A stretch of 14,900 bases of DNA from JBBECF01 sp040881945 (GCA_040881945.1 JBBECF010000170.1:1-14900), one strand, 5' to 3'. Numbered from the stretch's first letter, positions 7,115 to 14,702 are shown. The notes: a model not told the origin generated them from the sequence alone. A program made the numbers and translations.

Positions 7115-8107
7115 ATGGGCAAGACATACGCGATTCTGGGCGGTGGTGGCTCTTTCGGCATCCACACCGCGTTCTACCTGCTGGCGCATGCGGATCCGAA
7201 GAAGGTGATCGGCATCGGCCGGAACCCGCTGCGGCCGGAGCCGTTCTCGCTCAACATCGATAGGCAGCCGCGCTACGAATACCACACGCGGCACCTGACC
7301 TACGAGTTGGACCTGCTGCTCGAGGTCCTGGACCGGGAAAGGCCGGAGATCATCGTCAACTACGCGGCGCAGGGCGAAGGCGCGGTGTCGTGGAAGAACT
7401 CCTGGCGGTTCTTCGAAACCAACTGCGTCGGCCTGTCGCGCCTGGTCGAGGAGCTGATGAAGCGCGATTACCTGGAGCGTTTCATTCAGATCGGCACTTC
7501 GGAGCTGTACGGTTCGGTGGCGCACGCCGCCCGCGAGGACGATCCGATCCGGCCGTCCAGTCCTTACGCCGCGTCCAAGGCGGCATTCGACTGGCACCTG
7601 ATTTCGGTGCATCGCTTCCTGAAGTTCCCCATGAATATCATCCGGCCGTCCAACGCCTATGGCCCCGGCCAGTTGCTGCACCGCGTTATCCCCAAAGCGG
7701 TGGTGTGCGGGCTGAAGGGCGAAAAACTGCCGCTGCACGGCGGCGGGCGGGCGGAGAAGTCCTACATCCATGCCCGCGACCTCGGCCGCGCCGTGCATTT
7801 GGTGGCCGAGCGGGCGCCGCCGGGGGCGGTCTATAACTGCGGACCCGACGAGCCGACCTCGATCCGGCGCGTCGTCGAGCTGACGGCCGAGGCCCTGGGC
7901 GTGCCGTTCGACCGGCTGTGCGAGATGAGCGACGACCGCCTGGGCCAGGATTCGCGCTATTGGCTCGATTCCTCGGCGATCAAGCGCGACGTCGGCTGGG
8001 AACCGCGGATCGGCTGGGCCGAGGGCCTGCAGGAGATGGCGGCCTGGGGCCGCAAATATTTCGACGCGCTGAAGGACTGGCCGACCGATTATGTCATGCG
8101 CGGCTAG
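7115..8107 (+). CDS. NAD(P)-dependent sugar dehydratase/epimerase (SDR) 3, GMD/RmlB-like
   Basis: A 330-residue extended SDR. A glycine-rich GGGGSFG loop at 9-15 fits GxxGxxG. The catalytic triad reads T128-S129-E130 (GTSELYGS), Y151 and K155 (YAASK). The TSE arrangement is that of GDP-mannose 4,6-dehydratase rather than the TDE of dTDP-glucose 4,6-dehydratase, hinting at a dehydratase and perhaps a GDP-linked substrate. The C-terminal DSSAIKRDVGWEP segment is typical of dehydratases in this superfamily. A 4,6-dehydratase would give a 4-keto-6-deoxy (or deoxygenated side-chain) intermediate for the aminotransferase. It starts at ATG 7115 after the intergenic gap; the ribosome-binding site is weak (GAACGGGA). 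The substrate is inferred. Confidence 0.83.
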   Translation: MGKTYAILGGGGSFGIHTAFYLLAHADPKKVIGIGRNPLRPEPFSLNIDRQPRYEYHTRHLTYELDLLLEVLDRERPEIIVNYAAQGEGAVSWKNSWRFFETNCVGLSRLVEELMKRDYLERFIQIGTSELYGSVAHAAREDDPIRPSSPYAASKAAFDWHLISVHRFLKFPMNIIRPSNAYGPGQLLHRVIPKAVVCGLKGEKLPLHGGGRAEKSYIHARDLGRAVHLVAERAPPGAVYNCGPDEPTSIRRVVELTAEALGVPFDRLCEMSDDRLGQDSRYWLDSSAIKRDVGWEPRIGWAEGLQEMAAWGRKYFDALKDWPTDYVMRG

Positions 8108-8122
8108 GAAGCGGCGGCGGCC

Positions 8123-8974
8123 ATGACGATATCGACGCAGACGCAGACCGCAGCGCGCGCGAACAGCTTCGATGTGGCTGCGGCGCGCCGGCGTTGTTTG
8201 AAGTTCCGGCGGCGCATCCTCGACCTGTCGCAGAAGGTGTCGGCGATGCACATCGCGCCGGCGTTCTCCTGTCTCGAAATGGTGGACGCCATCTATTTCG
8301 GCCTGATGCGCCGCGATTCGCACGGGGCCTCGCCGGATAGCTTCGTGCTATCGAAGGGCCATGGATGCATGGCCCAGTACGCGGTGCTGGAGGAGCTCGG
8401 GGTGCTGAGCGCGGACGACCTGGAGGCGTACTGCACACCCGGCGGAATCCTCGGCGGCCACCCCGATTACGGCGTCCCCGGCATCGAGGCGGCGACGGGC
8501 TCGCTCGGCCACGGCCTGTCGATTGCCGTGGGCATGGCCTATGCCGACCGGATCAAGGGCGACGACCGGCGCGTCTTCGTCGTCGTCGGCGACGGCGAGA
8601 TGCACGAGGGCTCGATCTGGGAGGCCATGCTGATGGCGCCGAATTTGCGGCTGGACAACCTGGTCGTGCTGCTCGATCTCAACGATTTCCAGGGGCTCGA
8701 CCGCATCAGCGAAGGCCATCCCAACTTCTATCCGATGGTCGACAAGGTGGCGGCGTTCGGCTGGGAGGTCGTCGAGCTCAATGGCCACGACGAGGCCGCG
8801 ATCGCCGCGGCGGTGATGTCGCGGCGGGGCGGCAGGCCGTTCTTCGGGATCGGCCGGACCGTGAAGGGCCGGGGCGTCGCCTTCATGGAGAACGTCCCGA
8901 TCTGGCATTATCGCTCGCCGAGCCCGGAGGAATACCGTGAGGCGATCGCGAACCTGCGCGAGGTAGGCAGTTGA
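8123..8974 (+). CDS. Transketolase N-terminal (ThDP-binding) subunit
   Basis: A 283-residue protein equal to the first domain of transketolase. SKGHG is at 77-81, TGSLGHGLSIAVGMA at 125-139, and the ThDP/metal motif starts at GDGEMHEGSIWEA (156-168) with the asparagine end at N187. The pyrimidine-binding domain is supplied by the next gene. Transketolase moves C2 ketol units between sugar phosphates, making for example sedoheptulose 7-phosphate. In this locus it may feed the transaldolase/isomerase steps, or add a C2 branch to an activated sugar. AGGAA at 8106-8110 lies 12 nt before the ATG. The split form is common in archaea and in some secondary-metabolism and polysaccharide clusters. Confidence 0.9.
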   Translation: MTISTQTQTAARANSFDVAAARRRCLKFRRRILDLSQKVSAMHIAPAFSCLEMVDAIYFGLMRRDSHGASPDSFVLSKGHGCMAQYAVLEELGVLSADDLEAYCTPGGILGGHPDYGVPGIEAATGSLGHGLSIAVGMAYADRIKGDDRRVFVVVGDGEMHEGSIWEAMLMAPNLRLDNLVVLLDLNDFQGLDRISEGHPNFYPMVDKVAAFGWEVVELNGHDEAAIAAAVMSRRGGRPFFGIGRTVKGRGVAFMENVPIWHYRSPSPEEYREAIANLREVGS

Positions 8975-9900
8975 GGAACCGCTTCGCCGACACTTTCTAC
9001 CGGCTCGGCCGCGACGACCCGCGGCTGTGCGTCGTCGTCGCCGACATCTCGCCGGCGGGCAGTATCGCCAAGTTCCGCGAGAACTTCCCCGACCGTTTCG
9101 TCAATGTCGGGGTCTCCGAACAGCTCATGATCGGCATGGTGGCGGGCCTGGCGCTGCGCGGGCTCAAGCCCTTCGCCTATACCATCGCCACCTTCGCGCT
9201 GTACCGGCCGTTCGAGATGGTGCGCGACGACCTGGCCTATCAGAACCTGCCGGTGACGGTGGTCGGCATCGGCGGCGGCGTGACTTATTCGACGCTCGGC
9301 GGGACGCACCACGCGCAGGAGGACGTGGCGGTGGCCTGCAGCGTCCCCAACCTGTCGGTGATCTCGCCCTGTGACCCGCCGGAGGTCGAACAGGCGACGA
9401 TCCACTGCGCGACTAACACCGGTGGGCCGATCTACCTGCGCCTCGGCAAGGCGGGGGAGCCGAATTTCACGGAGACCGCCATCGACGGTTTCGCCTTCGG
9501 CAAGCTGCGCTACATCCGCCGGGGCGCCGACAGTTGCGTCATGTCCTACGGCCCGACCATGAAGATCGCCGCCGAGGTCGCGGCGGCGCTGGAGGCCGCG
9601 GGCGAGTCGGTGTCGCTGGTCTCCGCCCATACGCTGAAGCCGCTGGACCGGGCGGGCGTCGAAGGCGCGCTGGCGACGCACCGCCGCGTCATCGTCATCG
9701 AGGAGACCTCGCCGCAGAACGGCCTCGGCCCCAAGGTGAAGCAGTTCGCCTGGGACATGCGGGCGGCGTGCGACCTGCGGACCTTCGCCTTGCGGGACGA
9801 GTTCCTGCACGTTTATGGCGGCCACGCCGACCTGCTGGCCGCGCACGGGCTGAGCGCGGAACGCGTCCTGCGGGCTTTGGAGGAGAAGGAAAGGGAATGA
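8971..9900 (+). CDS. Transketolase C-terminal (pyrimidine-binding) subunit
   Basis: A 309-residue partner of the preceding subunit, covering the pyrimidine-binding and C-terminal domains. The key glutamate that activates ThDP is E50 in NVGVSEQ; a TYSTLGGTHHAQEDVA stretch and an IEETSPQNGLG segment are also typical. The start is TTG 8971, overlapping the previous stop as TTGA, behind GAGGTAGG at about 8960-8967. This is a rare start codon, but the reading frame begins with the expected RFADTFYRL helix. The overlap fits the two chains being made in equal amounts and forming one active enzyme. Confidence 0.9.
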   Translation: MRNRFADTFYRLGRDDPRLCVVVADISPAGSIAKFRENFPDRFVNVGVSEQLMIGMVAGLALRGLKPFAYTIATFALYRPFEMVRDDLAYQNLPVTVVGIGGGVTYSTLGGTHHAQEDVAVACSVPNLSVISPCDPPEVEQATIHCATNTGGPIYLRLGKAGEPNFTETAIDGFAFGKLRYIRRGADSCVMSYGPTMKIAAEVAAALEAAGESVSLVSAHTLKPLDRAGVEGALATHRRVIVIEETSPQNGLGPKVKQFAWDMRAACDLRTFALRDEFLHVYGGHADLLAAHGLSAERVLRALEEKERE

Positions 9901-10691
9901 CCCCCCAATACGGCATCGTCCTGGCGGACATCGTCCAGGGCCTGAACCAGCGGCCGATCTGGATGCACCTCGCCTGGCGCGACGTCAAGCTGCGCTATCG
10001 GCGCACCGTGCTCGGGCCGTTCTGGCAGACCCTCAGCCTCGGTCTCATGATACTCGCGCTCGGCTTGGTCTGGGCCAATTTGTGGAAGATGAACGTCCGC
10101 GAGTACATGCCCTTCCTGTGCACGGGGCTGCTTGCCTGGAGCCTCGTTTCCAGCCTCATCACCGACGGTTGCGGGGTGTTCATCCAGGGCGAGTCATTCA
10201 TCAAGCAGATGCGCGTGTCGTATACGATGCTGATCCTGGCGATGGTATGGCGCGCGCTCATCGTCTTCGCGCACAACATGGCGGTCTATGTGCCGGTGGC
10301 GATCTATGCCGACATCGAGCCGACCTGGGCGTCGCTGTTGGCCGTCCCCGCGCTTTTCGTCATATCCATCAACGGTATATGGGCTGGAATGTTCCTCGGC
10401 ACGCTGTGCGCCCGATACCGCGACCTGCAACCGCTGGTCTCCAGCCTGCTGCAGATCACCATGTTCGTGACGCCGATCTTTTGGGCGGCGGACCAGCTCG
10501 GCCCGCGGTTCACCTTGTTCGTCGATGTCAATTTTCTCTACCATTACGTAAGCATCCTGCGTGAACCGCTGCTCGGAAAGGCCCCGGCCGCGTGGAGCTG
10601 GGGGGTCGTCCTGGTCGGCACGGTCGCGGGATGGGTCCTGGCGCTCGCGTTCTTCGGCCGATTCCGCCGGCGCATCGCGTATTGGCTCTGA
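9897..10691 (+). CDS. wzm: ABC-2 type polysaccharide export permease
   Basis: A 264-residue inner-membrane protein with about six hydrophobic segments, the length and layout of Wzm/KpsM/TagG permeases. The N-terminal cytoplasmic RDVKLRYRRTVLGPFW at 28-43 is the family hallmark, and a PIFW motif appears in a late membrane segment. With the ATPase encoded next door it should move a lipid-linked finished polysaccharide from the cytoplasm to the periplasm. The ATG overlaps the transketolase stop (ATGA), with a GAAGGAAAGGG ribosome-binding site, so export is coupled to sugar synthesis. The class is clear; whether the glycan is O antigen, capsule or another polymer is not. Confidence 0.9.
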   Translation: MTPQYGIVLADIVQGLNQRPIWMHLAWRDVKLRYRRTVLGPFWQTLSLGLMILALGLVWANLWKMNVREYMPFLCTGLLAWSLVSSLITDGCGVFIQGESFIKQMRVSYTMLILAMVWRALIVFAHNMAVYVPVAIYADIEPTWASLLAVPALFVISINGIWAGMFLGTLCARYRDLQPLVSSLLQITMFVTPIFWAADQLGPRFTLFVDVNFLYHYVSILREPLLGKAPAAWSWGVVLVGTVAGWVLALAFFGRFRRRIAYWL

Positions 10692-10700
10692 GCACGGCCG

Positions 10701-11498
10701 ATGACATCCATCGTTGTCGAACACGTGACCGTCGAGTTCCCGATCTACGGGTCGCAGAAAAGCCTGCGCAAGGAGCTGTTCGGGCGCGCCACAGGCGGCC
10801 TGATCCGGCGCGAGGGCGCGCACAACCGGCGCGTGACCGTGCGCGCGCTATCCGATGTCTCGCTACGCCTCGGCGACGGCGACCGGCTCGGCCTCATCGG
10901 CCATAACGGGGCGGGCAAGTCGACGTTGCTGCGCGTGCTGGCCGGCGTGTACGAGCCGGCGGGAGGGCGCGTCGCCATTTCGGGACGGGTGTCGCCGCTG
11001 TTCAACACCGCCCCCGGTCTCGACATGGACGACACCGGCTACGACAACATCCGCACTTGCGGGCTGCTGCTCGGCATGACGCGCGACGAGATCGCGCGCA
11101 AGATTCCCGACATCGAGCAGTTCAGCGAGCTCGGCGATTACCTGTCGCTGCCGGTGCGCACCTACTCGACCGGCATGATGACACGACTCAGCTTCGCCAT
11201 CGGCACGGCCATCGACCCGGAAATCCTGTTGCTCGACGAGGGGCTCGGCGCCGGCGATGCGCGCTTCGCCGAGCGCGCCGCCCGGCGGGTGGATGAGTTG
11301 ATCGCCCGCTCGCGTGTCCTCGTCCTGGCGTCGCACTCGACGGATCTCATCCGCTCAATGTGCAACCGTGCGATGCTGTTCGAAAGCGGGCGCATCACCG
11401 CGGCCGGCGCGGTCGACGAGGTGCTCGACGCCTATGACCGACTCAATCAGGCCGCCTCTGAAGCCAAGCCGCCGCTGCGGCTGGTGGGCACGGAGTAA
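10701..11498 (+). CDS. wzt: ABC polysaccharide export ATPase
   Basis: A 265-residue ATPase partner of the permease. Walker A GHNGAGKST is at 67-75, the family's modified signature YSTGM at 155-159, Walker B ILLLDE at 175-180, and the switch histidine at H212. It stops soon after the nucleotide-binding domain, so it lacks the C-terminal carbohydrate-binding domain that some Wzt proteins use to recognise a capped chain end. That resembles KpsT, TagH and the short Wzt proteins, and suggests chain ends are not read for export. The start at ATG 10701 has only a weak ribosome-binding site, nine bases after the permease stop. Confidence 0.92.
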   Translation: MTSIVVEHVTVEFPIYGSQKSLRKELFGRATGGLIRREGAHNRRVTVRALSDVSLRLGDGDRLGLIGHNGAGKSTLLRVLAGVYEPAGGRVAISGRVSPLFNTAPGLDMDDTGYDNIRTCGLLLGMTRDEIARKIPDIEQFSELGDYLSLPVRTYSTGMMTRLSFAIGTAIDPEILLLDEGLGAGDARFAERAARRVDELIARSRVLVLASHSTDLIRSMCNRAMLFESGRITAAGAVDEVLDAYDRLNQAASEAKPPLRLVGTE

Positions 11499-11504
11499 GC
11501 GGCG

Positions 11505-12755
11505 ATGCCGGCGGTGCTCGATGCTTCAACAACAGGATCGCAAGTGAAGGTGCCCCGGTCCGCTCTGGCCATTCACGGCGGCGAGCCCGTGCGCAAGGCT
11601 CCGATGCCGCCGCGCCACGCCCTGGGCGAGGCGGAACTGCGCCTGATCGAGCAGACGATCGCCTATTATCGCGAGCACCAGGTCGACCCTGGGTACCAGG
11701 GCCCCTTCGAAAAGCTCTATACCGACGCCTTCGTGGCCATGATGGGCGGGGGTCATGCCGATGCGGTGGCGACGGGCACGGCGGCGCTCTATGTGGCGCT
11801 CGCGGCCCTGGCCCTCCCCGCGGGCAGCGAGGTGATCGTCTCGCCGATCACCGACCCCGGCACGATCTCGGCGATCGTCCTCAATCGCCTGGTGCCGCGC
11901 CTGGCCGACAGCGCCCCCCACAGCTTCAACATGGGGCTCGAGCAGTTCGTCGAGCGCCTGACGCCGAACGTGCGGGCGGTTCTCGTGGTGCACTCGCTCG
12001 GCCAGCCGGCGGACATCGTCGGCATCGCCGCCGAAGCGCGGGCGCGCGGCATTCGCGTGATCGAGGATTGCAGTCAGGCGCACGGCGCCCGCGTCAAGGG
12101 GCGGCCGGTCGGCAATTTCGGCGACATCGCGGCCTTTTCGACCATGTACCGCAAGGCACATATGAGCGGGGGTTCGGGCGGCGTCGTCTACAGTCGCGAC
12201 CTCGATCTGTTCCGCCGGGCGTTGGCCCATGCCGATCGCGGCAAGCCGAGTTGGCGCGAGGATTTCGACGATCGCGACCCGAACGGCTTCCTGTTCCCGG
12301 CGCTGAACCTGCATACCGACGAGATCTCCTGCGCCATCGGCTTGGCGTCGCTCGCGCGCCTGCCGGAAACGATCCTGCGCCGGCTCACCTTCGTCGCCGA
12401 GTTCAGCGGGCGGCTGCGCGACAAGGCCAAGATTTGCCGGCCCCTTGGCTATTCGCCGAACGATTCGCCGTTCGTCTATCCGATCCTGCTGGATCCCGAT
12501 CGCATCGCCTGCCGCAAGACCGAGTTCGCCGAGGCGGTGCGGGCGGAAGGCATCGGGCTCAACCCGCATTACCGGTATGTCGTGGCCGATTGGCCGTGGG
12601 TCAGACCTCATCTCGCCGACGATTTCACCACGCCGCAGGCGCGGAGCGTCCGCGACCGCTCGTTCTGTCTCTATCTCAACGAGAATTACGGCCCCGAGGA
12701 GGCCGCCGACTGCGTCGCGGCGATCGTCAAGGTCGAGCGGCATTTCGCAAGATAG
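11505..12755 (+). CDS. DegT/DnrJ/EryC1 family PLP-dependent aminotransferase
   Basis: A 416-residue sugar aminotransferase. The cofactor-stacking GTAALYVAL is at 91-99, the pyridine-nitrogen aspartate is D188 in EDCSQAHGA, and the Schiff-base lysine is K217 in FSTMYRKAHMSGGSGG. The FSTM...K...GG arrangement belongs to a recognised DegT subgroup. It should transfer an amino group, usually from glutamate, to a keto sugar nucleotide made by the SDR or Gfo/Idh enzymes. ATG 11505 has GGAG at 11493-11496. A GTG at 11544 with AGGA at 11534-11537 is equally credible and fits the usual N-terminus (LAIHGGEPVR) better; the first 13 residues may be extra. The function class is firm; the target carbon is unknown. 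Confidence 0.9.
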   Translation: MPAVLDASTTGSQVKVPRSALAIHGGEPVRKAPMPPRHALGEAELRLIEQTIAYYREHQVDPGYQGPFEKLYTDAFVAMMGGGHADAVATGTAALYVALAALALPAGSEVIVSPITDPGTISAIVLNRLVPRLADSAPHSFNMGLEQFVERLTPNVRAVLVVHSLGQPADIVGIAAEARARGIRVIEDCSQAHGARVKGRPVGNFGDIAAFSTMYRKAHMSGGSGGVVYSRDLDLFRRALAHADRGKPSWREDFDDRDPNGFLFPALNLHTDEISCAIGLASLARLPETILRRLTFVAEFSGRLRDKAKICRPLGYSPNDSPFVYPILLDPDRIACRKTEFAEAVRAEGIGLNPHYRYVVADWPWVRPHLADDFTTPQARSVRDRSFCLYLNENYGPEEAADCVAAIVKVERHFAR

Positions 12756-12831
12756 GCGGGGAGCATATCCTGTATGGTCCTTTGCGGTGTGCAGGTTCGA
12801 CGGCTCGGGCGGCTCGGCGCGGGAGGTTAGG

Positions 12832-13509
12832 ATGGCGACGGCTGATTCGAAGGCCTTGTGGCTTGGCTTGCGCTCCAAGCTCGCGCAGTACGACGTGCGG
12901 CTGGGTACGGCCACGGCGCAAGATTACATCCACGATCCGAAGCACATCGTCTTCGTCGCCTCGAGGTACAAATTCGCCGCCAAGATGGTGGCAGGGCTTG
13001 GTCGCGTAATGGAAGTCGGTTGCGGAGATGCTTTCGGCGCGCCCATCATCGCACAAGGCGTGGGTCAACTCATCTGCACCGATATCGACGAGGAAACACT
13101 CAAAGACAACGCCGTCCGATGCGCGCCCTTCACGAACATTAGCTTCGAATATTTTGATTTCCGCGAAAGGGCTTATCCGGAGCAGGTGGACGCAATTTGT
13201 TTGGTTGATGTTCTCGAGCACGTCTATCCCGCCGAAGAACCGGTCTTTCTCGCCAATCTGGCGAAAACGCTTACTTCGCACGGCGTGGCGCTGTTCGGGA
13301 CACCCAACATTACCGCGGAGGGCTATTCTTCGCCCAATTCGAGGCTCGGCCACGTCAATCTGAAGGACCACAAGACATTGCGCGCCTGTCTCGCGCCGCA
13401 TTTCCATAACATTTTCTTGTTTTCAATGAACGACGAGGTGCTGCACACCGGCTACTATCCCATGGCCCATTATCTTTGGGCCCTATGCGCTGGTCCGCGT
13501 CGCCCCTAG
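12832..13509 (+). CDS. SAM-dependent class I methyltransferase
   Basis: A 225-residue protein with the SAM-binding motif I EVGCGDAFGA at 61-70, the acidic strand-2 end in ICTDIDEETL, and a DVLEHV segment at 126-131 matching motif post-II/IV of small-molecule methyltransferases. It probably O- or N-methylates the sugar or glycan. It follows the aminotransferase after a 76-bp gap and has a strong GGGAGGTTAGG ribosome-binding site ending next to ATG 12832. Its base composition is lower than its neighbours: 47% G+C by hand count over 13141-13200 against 73% over 9541-9600. This suggests separate acquisition. The family is secure, the acceptor unknown. Confidence 0.82.
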   Translation: MATADSKALWLGLRSKLAQYDVRLGTATAQDYIHDPKHIVFVASRYKFAAKMVAGLGRVMEVGCGDAFGAPIIAQGVGQLICTDIDEETLKDNAVRCAPFTNISFEYFDFRERAYPEQVDAICLVDVLEHVYPAEEPVFLANLAKTLTSHGVALFGTPNITAEGYSSPNSRLGHVNLKDHKTLRACLAPHFHNIFLFSMNDEVLHTGYYPMAHYLWALCAGPRRP

Positions 13510-13552
13510 AGCATCATCTGGCCGAGGGCGGCGGGCAGGCACGGACGGCTGA

Positions 13553-14347
13553 ATGTCTGAGGTTATGCCGACGCTGACGGATGCAATGGCCCGCGAGATG
13601 GTCGGGCAATGCTTGCACAATCTGGGCGTGCCGCGCGCCGGCGTGCTGCTGGTCCACAGCGCATTCAAGAGGCTCGCGCGCGCCGGCTTCCGCGCCGAGC
13701 CGTTTGTCGCGGCTCTTGCCGACTACATGGCGGCGGGAACGCTGCTCATGCCGGCGATGTCCTGGCACGCGGTCAACCCGGCCAATCCGGTGTTCGACGA
13801 ATTGGCCACCCCGTCGATTACCGGCGTTCTGACCGAGCTGTTCCGGACGCGGTTCGCGACCCACCGCAGCCTGCATCCCACGCATTCGGTCGCCGGCCTG
13901 GGCGCCCATTTGGACGCGCTGCTCGGCTCGCACCATCTGGACGATACGCCGTGCTCGGCGCGCAGCCCCTGGGGCCTGCTCGCCGGCTTCGACGCCAATC
14001 TGCTCTTGCTCGGCGTCGAAATGGATAGCTGCACGCTGATTCATCATGTCGAGGAGACGATAGCGCCCGAGCTTTACTTTCGGCCCGAACGCGAGCGCTA
14101 TCTATGCCGGGATCGACAGGGACGCGAAGTCGAGGTCGTGACGCGGCGCACGCTGAGACTTCCGCGCGATTTTTGGCAGTTCGAGGAGGCGCTGGCGGCT
14201 GAAGGCGGTGTCCGCCGCCACAAGCTCGCAGAAACGAATTGCGTTTTTTTCACCGCCCGGGACATGGTGCGGGTCACGTCGGACAGGTTGTGGCACCAGC
14301 CCGACGCGATCATCGCGCGGCCCGGCCAACGCTACCGCATGATGTGA
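13553..14347 (+). CDS. AAC(3)-family N-acetyltransferase
   Basis: A 264-residue member of the aminoglycoside 3-N-acetyltransferase (AAC(3)/YokD) fold family. Landmarks are VLLVHSAFKRL near residue 31, RSLHPTHSVAGLG at 105-117, CSARSPWGLL at 134-143, and LLLGVEMDSCTLIHHVEE at 151-168, which holds the family His/Glu site. Although the family is named for drug resistance, its members also occur in polysaccharide loci, and next to a DegT aminotransferase the natural guess is N-acylation of the amino sugar made here. A role in antibiotic resistance is possible but has no support from context. The start at ATG 13553 has no clear ribosome-binding site. It lies 43 bp after the methyltransferase and is the last gene seen. 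Confidence 0.83.
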   Translation: MSEVMPTLTDAMAREMVGQCLHNLGVPRAGVLLVHSAFKRLARAGFRAEPFVAALADYMAAGTLLMPAMSWHAVNPANPVFDELATPSITGVLTELFRTRFATHRSLHPTHSVAGLGAHLDALLGSHHLDDTPCSARSPWGLLAGFDANLLLLGVEMDSCTLIHHVEETIAPELYFRPERERYLCRDRQGREVEVVTRRTLRLPRDFWQFEEALAAEGGVRRHKLAETNCVFFTARDMVRVTSDRLWHQPDAIIARPGQRYRMM

Positions 14348-14670
14348 CCGTGACCGCGCCGCCGCCAATATCCTTACCCAAGCGCAGGTCGCGCCCCATG
14401 ATTCGTCCGCGCTCTGGCTGCATGTGGCGCGCGGGCGATCCGGCTGAACCGGCGGGATCGCCGTCCGTTTCGGATCGACCGAGCCATCATGTTTCCGCGC
14501 GCTGCAGGCCGGTCGGTTCGAGACAGCGGAAGTGTCGCCGGGTTGCTTGGGCCTTAATTCTTGGTCGCAGGCAGAAAACAAGGCGATGACAGCGCGGAAC
14601 GCTACAATGCCGCAACGGCATCTATAGACGCCTACAGACTGCTATGTTATAAATATCCCAATCTGCCAAA
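14348..14670. other. Non-coding stretch downstream of the cluster
   Basis: I see no gene. A perfect short hairpin ATGCCG-CAA-CGGCAT lies at 14607-14621 and another, CGGCG-GGAT-CGCCG, at 14450-14463. Neither is followed by a T-run, so no classical terminator can be named. Base composition falls steeply after about 14600. Confidence 0.5.
14625..14653 (+). promoter_or_regulatory. Possible promoter reading to the right
   Basis: TAGACG (14625-14630, four of six to TTGACA) and TATAAA (14648-14653, five of six to TATAAT) are separated by 17 bp. The spacing is ideal, but AT-rich DNA gives such matches by chance, and no gene start is visible within the window downstream. Confidence 0.2.
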
Positions 14671-14678
14671 AAACCGCA
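14671..14678 (+). repeat. Left target-site duplication (AAACCGCA)
   Basis: The 8-mer AAACCGCA directly abuts the left inverted repeat and is repeated in the same orientation at 14846-14853, directly abutting the right one. Exact placement at both ends is the mark of a transposition event. Confidence 0.75.
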
Positions 14679-14702
14679 AAGGCTTATCCCTTTGCTTCCG
14701 GT
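14679..14702 (+). repeat. Left terminal inverted repeat of the MITE-like element
   Basis: A 24-bp arm starting AAGGCTTATCCC and ending CTTCCGGT, the exact reverse complement of 14822-14845. Together with two bases of the flanking repeat it also forms its own small hairpin, GCAAAGG-CTTATC-CCTTTGC (14676-14695). Confidence 0.9.

Noticed and set aside
11526..12914. Long minus-strand open frame opposite the aminotransferase
   Set aside because: Same reason: no recognisable domain, and the + strand carries a complete DegT enzyme.
14450..14470. Rho-independent terminator (CGGCG-GGAT-CGCCG)
   Set aside because: The stem has only five pairs and is followed by TCCGTTT rather than a T-run; a near-identical hairpin occurs at 6793-6806, so it is likely chance in GC-rich DNA.
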